DNA from: Hexactinellida sp. DTS-2022
Taxonomy: Eukaryota > Porifera > Hexactinellida
DNA length: 64,000 nucleotides
Assembly: GCA_028753945.1 (NCBI GenBank)
Contig: JAPNXP010000006.1
Span: 1,984,001 to 2,048,000, forward strand
Direction of reading: 5' to 3'
Shown here: one piece after another, positions 55,961-64,000 of the stretch
Layout: every line of letters begins with the position of its first letter
Position numbering within the stretch: the stretch's first letter is position 1
Notes under the pieces: generated by a model
What the model saw: only the letters and a program-made list of their open reading frames with translations
The model's database searches: none
Told to the model about the DNA's origin: nothing
Program-made: the position numbers and the translations under genes

Positions 55961-56794
55961 CCGCTATTATTATCGTCCCAACTGCGACGCGCTTGGCATG
56001 TGTTTGTGTTTGCCTCGAAGCGACCTAGAAAGCGATCCGCGCTTGTATATAATACGCGACATCCTGAATAATGTCGTTTCCTTCTCAGTTATCTAAATTC
56101 AACACTGCCTTAATAATACCTTTACTCTCTTGGCTCACTTGTTTAATCTTCTAGAGGTTTGCGTTTGGGATGTTAGAGATTACCACAGTCAATATTAATT
56201 GATTTTAGGATTAAATTGTATTTACAATTAACCAACGATTATTCGAATATTCGTTCGTTTTGATGACTATGCATAAATCAAATTCAAAACTCAAATTGCA
56301 ATGGAAAATAGTTTTTTGTTAAGGTTTCAATAATTTATTCTTAATTAAAGTGTTTATTGCACACAAAATAGACACGAACAGATATGAATTTATATTTACG
56401 ATATATCTAATCCCGCCAAATTCATACCCTCGACCAGTTAAATTCAGAAGATTTAATCAACGTGTCTATTGATGATGCTGACATGTTGGTCACATCATAT
56501 TATCAATATTCTTGCTATGATAGAATAAATATTAACAGCCTGGTAGCTTTTAGTTTCTAACATTCCCCTCAAACAGTTAACACACCCTATGTGTGTAACT
56601 GCTCAATTTTCTACATAATAATTATGGATTCTTTGGGATATAAAACTATGTTGGAAGACATTTGTCGATTATTAACTACAGTCTACTTCGCTTGACCAAA
56701 ATCGTTCATCACACAAGTATTCTGCAGTAGCCAAATCATCTTGATTACAATAAAATGTTAAGCTAAAACCCTCACTATAAGAGATTATCATATA
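55961..56794. other. Mostly AT-rich, with a hAT fragment
   Basis: About 56220-56440 matches the interior of the hAT element at 47509-47887 (ATTCGAATATTCGTTCGTTT, TGATGACTA-GCAT, ATTTATATTTACGATAT). No termini are seen. Near 55990-56070, CGCGCTTGGC and CCTCGAAGCG words recall Helitron 3' ends. No gene. Confidence 0.5.
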
Positions 56795-57212
56795 CAGTGT
56801 ACTCCGCTTAATTGGGACATCGATTAATCGGGACAAACTCAACAAATTGGGTTCAAAGAATGGTGCTCGCTAAATGTAAACTCACATTGATAAACACAAA
56901 GTCTAACAAACTTGATCAATTCTTACAAAGGTATAACAAAATTTCTAAAAGGGTCTATTTCTTTTTTATTTCCGTAAATCGTGATTTACCAGAGAATATA
57001 AGCTTGTGGTTGACGGATAATTCCAAACGGTTCACAAAATATTAAGGCTTATACTATGGAAGTGAGTAGAATCAAGGGTCCACACTCCACAGGCATTGGA
57101 GGAATTGTCGTAGCAAGTTTAAAACTGTAAATCGCTGGTAGATCACTACTTTACATAATTTTGGGGTTAATTGGGATTTCCGCTTAATTGGGACAAGAGG
57201 CCTGGAATAGAC
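56795..57212. mobile_element. Tigger-like MITE, ~418 bp (CGCTTAATTGGGAC motifs)
   Basis: The left end CAGTGTACTCCGCTTAATTG follows TA. The right end is less clear (TTCCGCTTAATTGGGAC then AAGAGGCC). GATTAATCGGGAC and GGGTTAATTGGGATT units repeat near both ends. The open frame 56812-57045 inside has no recognisable domain. Confidence 0.6.
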
Positions 57213-57516
57213 GTGTAATATATTTTAAATAGGTATAAAATATAAATTATTTGGCTGTTAACAGGAGTTGCTGTTTTCAGCCTTGCTCATCATCAGATGA
57301 TGACAAAATCTGTTTCCCATTTTTTGAAATTGATTTTTATGCCTATTTTCGTTATGATGTATTGATTACAATTGTCTTATAATACTATACAATATATGCG
57401 AAGCGTTTGTTGTCTTGGTTTCTTCTGTCGCGAAGGACCTTTCTAGCAAAGCCAGCTTGCACATAATATGATGCACTTAAAGTGTATTATTTGGCCAATG
57501 CACTACGGATTTTTGA

Positions 57517-57807
<291 letters not shown>

Positions 57808-58021
57808 TAAACATTTGTATATAAAGAAACTGAAGGTCATTATTTATCTTAATTTAAACAACAATTGGTTTGGATGTAAGTTTATATCATTTACTAGTTA
57901 TTTATTATATGCATTTAAATTTTATCAGTGCATATTCACTATGTATTGTGATGAGAATTTAGTGGCTTAGTCTAATTTTTGCTACCTAACACTTAGTTTA
58001 GACCTGTTGCATGATATTTTG

Positions 58022-58286
58022 AGACGCGTGAGATTTTGAGACATACTATTATCAAACCATGTATATGCTATTAGAAATTATACAGTGATATTTGAGACAC
58101 TATAAAAGGAATTTTTGGCTTGTTTTTACTTTTTATTATGAATTTAATTTAAGAATGAGACGCGTGAGATTTTGAGACATACCATTTGCAAACCATGGAT
58201 GTGCTATTAGAAATTATACAGTGATATTTTCAGACGCGTGATATTTTGAGACACTACTATAAAAGTAATTTTCTACTTAATATCAC
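58022..58286 (+). repeat. Tandem repeat with GACGCGTGAGATTTTGAGAC units
   Basis: GAGACGCGTGAGATTTTGAG occurs at 58022 and 58158, and GACGCGTGATATTTTGAGAC at about 58233, with GCTATTAGAAATTATACAGT-type sequence between. Similar sequence (ATTTTGAGAC, AACCATTGAGACATAGATGT) resumes after the P element at 61912. The P element therefore inserted within this array. Confidence 0.8.
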
Positions 58287-61200
58287 CATGGCCTACTTAA
58301 TATACGGCCGTGTATCGGTGTATGTCACCGAGAAGGCCAAAAAATAGAAGGCCAGTTTATAAATTTCATTCTAGGCTAAACTATGCCTCCTATTGTTATT
58401 ATTTGCATTGTATATGGGGTAATCAACCATTGCGAGTCCAATGGAACCACTTTTTAGAATCTCAGATTTGTGGTTAAGCTGTTTAGGCGCCATTTAATGA
58501 TGACGTCAGCATATACTATATATATTGTATTAATTAATATTATTATAATTATACGCATGAAATTAGTAGAAGTGAAATCATGGTAATAAATTCAAAATCA
58601 GAGAATTAGACAATAGACAATAGGAATGTGAAGCAATAAATCAATCCAGATCAATTGAAGTATGCATAATGTGGTTAGAATGTGGCAGATCAAAATAACA
58701 TTCGAGCTTCTGTGGAATATAAATAACTAATCACTTTGACATTCCATAAAACACTTGACAAAACTTTGAAACCACCTCTGTAGCCATAAAAGAAATTATC
58801 TGTTATTCCACTAGTATTCTTCAACATAATTTTCCTTCAAATATGCCCAATAAATGTTCAGTTCCTGGATGTAACACAAATTACGAGTTATGTCAGACTA
58901 AACCAGTTTTCAGATTTCCACAGGATCAAGTACTCTCAAAAAAGTGGCTAGAATTTTTGAATAGGAAAGATTACGAGTCCAGCAAATCTTCTGTAATGTG
59001 TATTGATCATTTTGAAGATAAATATCTTATCAAAAATAAAGAAAGAATCAGGCTTGATTATTCTATGAGTCCAATTCCTACTATTCACCCGAAATCCATT
59101 CCACTATCCCAAGCTCCAGTGCCATGTGAACCACGGAAACTCCCAAAAGTTCGAGTATATGCCCCTGATGAATTAGTAAGTTTCATGTCAATATATGATG
59201 TCAAATCCTTCGATAATCTAGTTGGGTTCATCGTACAAGCAAAAGAATATCAACATTTTCAGTTAGAAATATCTGATAGCAGTATTACAGCATTCCGAGT
59301 CCAGATTTGTTCAGGAATTGCGAGGGTCAAAGAATGCATACACGTTGACAATAGCTTTCATGTCAAGCTAAGCTATGACAGTTGTCCCATCCCACTTCCT
59401 AGTTACATACAAAAAGGTGAAAGATGCAAAATTACTTCTCTAGATATGCTTACAAATCTTCCAACATTGTAGAAATGCTGCAGCAACCTGTGATACAAGC
59501 ATAATTGATGAGTTAACAACGCCAAATACTATAGTCAAAAAGGGAGACCACCTTATTCCTCTAAAGCATTAAGATTTGCTTTAATCTTTCGCTATACTTC
59601 CCTTTCTACATATCGATACCTGCAAGAATTTCTCCCTCTGCCTAGCTTATCTTTATTATACAAATTAAGTGCCAGAGGAGTAGACACCAGTAAAAGTTTG
59701 ATCTCTTTAAGGGAGAATTCTATATTTGGTAACGACGTGATCATATTGCTCGACGAAATGTATTTACAGCAAGAAGTTCAGTACGATGGGCGAGAATTAA
59801 CTGGATGCACTAATCTATTACAATTGTACAAAAGCATACTTTGCTTTATGGTGGTTTCTTTGAAGCAATCAACACCTTTTATACTAAAAGCTATTCCACT
59901 CACAAAAATTGATAACCATATCGTACAAGATGGTATATTGGATTGCTTGAAAATCCTGAACGAAGCACTCTTCAATACGAGAGCCGTGATCAGCGACAAC
60001 CATCCAACTAACGTTAGCGCGTTTAAACACTTAAAAGAAAGATATCCCTGTTCACTACGCGAAAACTCTATGATTAACCCATCCAACCCAGAGAGACATT
60101 TATATTTATTATTCGACAGCGTTCATTTAATGAAAAACATCAGGAACAACTTGATTTCGAAAAGATTTTTCCAAATTCCGGAACTATCAACAAGTTTAAT
60201 GGATAGCATTTTTGATGTTGTACCTGGGTTTATCAAATGGTCAGTTTTTCATCATATCCATGAAAGAGATTTAGAAATGCAATGCCATTTGAGGAAAGCA
60301 CCCAAAATTTCAGAACAGGTGCTGCATCCTGGAAATAACAAACAATCTGTGCCACATGCACTAGCAATATTCGACTTAACAACTATTGCAGCAATTCGCC
60401 AATACTTTCCCGAAGAAATAACTTCCTCTTCGTTTCTAAATTTGATCTACAATTGGTGGTTAGTTGTAAACGCCAAAGAAAGATTTCATCCTATTATAGT
60501 TGGCAATGCTCTAGTGTCAAATGATGGAAAAATTAATTTTCTGCAGAAAATGAATAACTGGCTAAATCAATGGGGAGACTAAAAAAAGTATGGCCTGTCT
60601 AAGCAAACATTTGATGCTCTAATCTGTACTAACCAAGCAATTGCAGACCTTAGCACAGATTTACTAAATGAAGGCTATCTATATGTTCTTACAGGAAGGT
60701 TACAAACGGATCCTCTTGAAAGAAGATTTTCACAGTATAGGCAAATGTCAGGAGGTAGGTTTTTAGTGAGTCTTAAGGATGTATATCGGTCGGAGTCAAT
60801 CATAAGATTGAAAACTATCCTTAGAAATAACATTGAACTCACCTCAATTTCAGTTTCTTCATCGGATGAACAAACAGCCATCATAGAACATTTTCTAACA
60901 GAAATTGGCAATGAAAACTTCGATGATTTAACTATTTCCCAAGATACAATTGATGTCATCATCTATGTAGCAGGATATATATCTCTGTCTCTAGTCAGAC
61001 ACATTGAATGTGAATTGTATACAATTTCCCTCAACAATGATCCTGTTTCTAGTGCCTACCTAGATGAAAGTAATAAAGGAGGCCTCAAGTATCCAACTTC
61101 ATCATTGAGCAACTATGTACAATCAGCTTTTTCAGTTCTTAACTTTTTAGAGAAAAGAATTTTAAAATTAGACGTTCCCTCCAAAGTTGTAGCACAGTGT

Positions 61201-61875
61201 GTCCTGAATCGCTACTCATCTGATTGGGAATATTCTTTTGTCTGTGAATATCACTCTGACATTGGTTGTCAAAAGGTAAACTCCATCGTTGCAAATTGCT
61301 TCTTGAAGAACATAGCAAGGGATGTCAGTGAAAAGAGAAGATTGGATCAAGTAAGAGAATTTAAAAGAAGACAAATAAGTCGTGATGACAAGTAAATATT
61401 TATCTGGCACAGTAATATATGAAAATCATGTATTAATTAATAAATTATTAAATAATTTAATATTTATGGGTCGCTATAATTTGTTTCATCATTAAACCAC
61501 ATGGAATTGGTTATGTATTGTTCATTCTTTAGAAATTAGCTATTGAATAAATGATCATGAAATAAGTAGCATTCAAACTATGTTAAATCAATCATTCTAT
61601 AATTTTCGTCAAAATACTTACAATAGTAATATTAATACAATATATATATATAGTATATGCTGACGTCATCATTAAATGGCGCCTAAACAGCTTAACCACA
61701 AATCTGAGATTCTCAAAAGTGGTTCCATTGGAATCGCAATGGTTGATTACCCCATATACAACCCAAATAATAACAATAGGAGGCATAGTTTATCCTATAA
61801 TGAAATTTATAAACTGGCCTTCTATTTTTTTGGCCTTCTCGGTGACATACACGGCCGTATATTAAGTAGGCCATG
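58287..61875 (+). mobile_element. P element, 3589 bp, with ~250-bp TIRs
   Basis: The left end CATGGCCTACTTAATATACG and the right end (exact complement) are flanked by ATATCAC on both sides (58280-58286 and 61876-61882), a 7-bp TSD. The inverted repeats extend inward through GGCCGTGTAT, GTCACCGAGAAGGCC, GTGGTTAAGCTGTTTAGGCG (one mismatch in the partner) and GATGACGTCAGCATATAC, to about 58545 and 61628. The two arms are about 95% alike. One ~14-bp insertion near 58313 is present only in the left arm. Between them is a P transposase (58843-61395). The element sits in a kinase intron, in the same direction as the host gene. Confidence 0.9.
58843..61395 (+). pseudogene. THAP-domain P-element transposase, one nonsense codon
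   Basis: This would encode the P-family transposase, related to vertebrate THAP9. From ATG 58843: a THAP zinc finger (C5, C10, W35, C53, H56, then F57 and a SPIPTI motif near 77-82), about 83 residues. A central part follows, then an RNase H-like catalytic domain with ILLDEMY (about 59752) and ISDNHPTN (about 59990) as likely acidic motifs, LLFDSVHLMKN (about 60107), and a C-terminal GRLQTDPLERRFSQYRQ (about 60694) followed by SGG, whose Glu fits the last catalytic residue. The frame is broken at 59470-59515. A 66-nt GT-AG intron (59469-59534) would remove those stops and keep the frame, so it may be a true intron. The TAA at 60580 lies inside conserved sequence (NWLNQWGD before, KKYGLSKQT after) in the same frame, and is the only clear inactivating change. 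Length would be about 828 codons, normal for the family. Confidence 0.88.
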
Positions 61876-61882
61876 ATATCAC

Positions 61883-62621
61883 TTTTTTTTATGAATTTAA
61901 GATTCTTACAATTTTGAGACGATAGTATAGGTAAACCATTGAGACATAGATGTGATAGCTATATGTTGTTTGATACGCTGGTATATAACAATTTTTGGCT
62001 TGATTACCTGTTTTGAACTTCTAACTATATTTTGTATTCTATCTGCAATATTTATCCCTTTTTAATTAATTTAATTACTGATAATTAAAGCTAATTATAC
62101 ACTAATCCAATTTCCAATGTAGTATATCTAATTGACTATTTTTTCCTAATCTAATAATTTCCCAATTCAGCATATGGTTATAATACTAACAATTACAAGG
62201 ACACAACTTTATTTTAAAACAAAAACTACTGCGTATTACAAACAAGCAGAATAAATATACAAAATTAATTATATAAAACAAACTAATAAATACATAAACT
62301 AACTAAGAATTTAAATACAAAAAATATTATAAAAACCGCAATAGCGCCCCCTCCTCCCCCGTAGCATCCTCCTTAATGTCAAAATCTCCCCTTCTCCACT
62401 CCACCTCATCTCCTCCATCGCCTTCCTCTCCTCTCCCCTTCCCACTTCCCAAAATATAACCAGAGCAAATACAGTAGTAACATTTAAATTAGGTAAGTTT
62501 GTTACGTAGCTATTACATACTTCACATTGGGAATTTTCAGGGGTGTAAGTTGAAATAGGGACACTATGCTAGATAGACTCTAATGAAGTATTATTTACAT
62601 ATAGGTTATCTGTAGCTGCAA
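61883..62621. other. AT-rich stretch with a pyrimidine-rich tract
   Basis: It starts with the remainder of the array split by the P element. At 62340-62455 there is a strongly C/T-rich tract (GCGCCCCCTCCTCCCCC, CTCCATCGCCTTCCTCTCC), unusual against the surroundings and of unknown origin. No gene is seen. Confidence 0.5.
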
Positions 62622-63090
62622 ACTGAATGGCATAATCAAAAATGATGTACGTAGCTCCTAAACGGAGTTATAGACAGTTCATGTTAATTCTGTCATAAAT
62701 TATACTTTAGGTTTGTTAACAAATTTTTTATTGTTCACCCATGATTATTGTTTCTATTTCTTGAACAAGGTATAACTTTTTCAAAAATCCTAATATATAT
62801 GGTTCAAAGTTATTAAGTGACCCACGTCGCGCCTTTTCGCGCATTTAGAAACTATTTTATTAGAATATTACATCTCCTAGGTTTTAGAGCTAGTAGAACC
62901 TAGTTTTGACAATATTGTTGAGATCTCAGTATGTAAAAAGTATTTCCAACAATATACCGACAGTTCAGCTCCCTGCTAAACTTTAATTCATCAAATTGAC
63001 ACCGAATTGTTTGATATTAGTCAGATTCTAATTCATTGTAATCCATAACTCACTGGATTCGAGTTAAGAAATTCAAAAGCTTCCTTGTTA
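62622..63090 (-). repeat. Dispersed repeat, inverted partner of 25110-25594
   Basis: It is the reverse complement of 25110-25594, including CTGAATGGCATAAT, ATTGTTCACCCATGATTATT, GACCCACGTCGCGCC, TTAGAGCTAGTAGAACCTAG and CATCAAATTGACACCGAATT. It lies 37 kb from its partner. Confidence 0.82.
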
Positions 63091-64000
63091 TGCATAAGAA
63101 ATAATTTTAATTGAAGGAGTATAATTTGTACTTGAATCACATATCTTAATAAATTAATTAATATTAATAGAAAATATCTGTGGGCAAATTTTTGGGAATC
63201 TGGAATTTGGTTTATATTGAAGTTAAATATGTCTACTTTATATTAAAAACACTAAAAAACCCCATAGACCTCGACACGATATTTCCCATCACCTTGAATG
63301 AGGGGGACTAAGCAAGAATTTATTGTCCGAATCGTATATTTTCCGTTAGCCACATCCCATAATCAATTTATACTCAATTTATCAATTTAATCAATTTATA
63401 CATTATGATATCTAATATATATAATTAAACCATCTATATCAGAATATTCAAAAGAGTAGTCATTCTCAAGAAAAGTGTTCTCAAAATCTGCAATGAAGCA
63501 TTAGTAACTTTCTATAACCGCAAAATAGAAATACTAATTGTCAAAAATCTAATACTTTGAATAGTCATAACAACCAATATATTTCCTGGATTGCAGAATG
63601 AAATTATGCATTAGTAGGTTATTTGCTATTCTGAATTCAGTGGTGACCATGAATTCAAGTTTCAAGAGAATAATAATTTTACCCTATTTCCCCTTAAATT
63701 CCCACTGTGTACTTATACAGTAGTTATTAACTTTGTATAGCCAACTCACGAAATTATATTACACAGTGTCATTTACGCCAATAGCCAACACTACCTTACC
63801 TGATTACGATTAACAAAATAATATAAACAAAATATTTTATACAAAATTTGTTGCTGTGAAATAAAACGATTTTTAAAAAATGTTTAAACCTTTTATTTCT
63901 CCTGAATTTCAATAATCAAATTCTTACGACTTATGGTCACTATCCCAGGGTTTTTTTAAGGCCGATCTTGGTGTAAATTTGCACCAAGATTTTTTGGTTT
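63091..64000. other. AT-rich stretch, short palindrome at the edge
   Basis: No gene is seen. At about 63965-63992, ATCTTGGTGTAAATTTGCAC then CAAGAT forms a short hairpin with 9-bp arms. It could be the start of a repeat that continues outside the window. Confidence 0.4.

Noticed and set aside
63840-64000. AATAAA near 63862 as a poly(A) signal of a gene
   Set aside because: No coding sequence precedes it, and such words are common in AT-rich DNA.

Overview
The window is animal (metazoan) nuclear DNA, AT-rich, with no prokaryotic features. The only confidently functional host gene is on the + strand: two coding exons of a STE20-family kinase of the germinal-centre-kinase IV group (MAP4K4/TNIK/MINK1, misshapen in flies). 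Exon 20787-21102 carries the start codon, the glycine loop and the ATP-binding lysine. Exon 57566-57790 carries the HRD and DFG motifs. They join in frame across an intron of about 36.5 kb, and the next intron runs off the right edge. The kinase is close to vertebrate and invertebrate orthologues, so I cannot name the species; an invertebrate with large, transposon-rich introns fits best.

Almost everything else is transposon-derived, mainly DNA transposons and short non-autonomous elements, with much nesting. For many elements I could read terminal inverted repeats (TIRs) and target-site duplications (TSDs) directly. They include about fifteen hAT-type elements (8-bp TSDs), a family of pogo/Tigger-like MITEs (TA TSDs), Helitrons, a Tc1/mariner-like MITE, a TTAA-targeting element, a decayed MULE (FLYWCH plus MULE transposase) whose TIRs hold minisatellites, and a nearly intact P element (THAP plus P transposase) with unusually long TIRs. 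I recognised no LTR retroelement or reverse transcriptase.

Layout: 1-0.6 kb, a ~180-bp tandem repeat. 3.4-12.5 kb, nested hAT, TTAA and MULE elements. 12.5-15.5 kb, a copy of an unclassified repeat (called R1 here) with an internal palindromic 62-bp array. 16.2-19.8 kb, a Tigger-like element, a 714-bp near-perfect palindrome and a long-TIR element. 20.5-21.1 kb, the first kinase exon. 21.4-30.4 kb, intronic hAT, Tigger, Helitron and minisatellite elements. 30.5-37.7 kb, decayed minus-strand coding sequence (HMGXB3/KDZ-like and THAP) split by a second long-TIR element and a second 924-bp palindrome. 38-50.5 kb, a MULE remnant and further R1 copies with insertions. 51-55.5 kb, weak ORFs and hAT elements. 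57.6 kb, the second kinase exon. 58.3-61.9 kb, the P element. 62-64 kb, repeats only.

The most interesting material is the two giant hairpins, each lying within 100 bp of a CCAGGGAC long-TIR element; that long-TIR family itself (5-bp CAYAA TSDs, superfamily not recognised); the R1 family with its 62-bp palindromic array and 120-bp foldback; and the P element with ~250-bp TIRs and only one visible nonsense codon. Coordinates of repeat edges were read by eye and are approximate unless a TSD is quoted.
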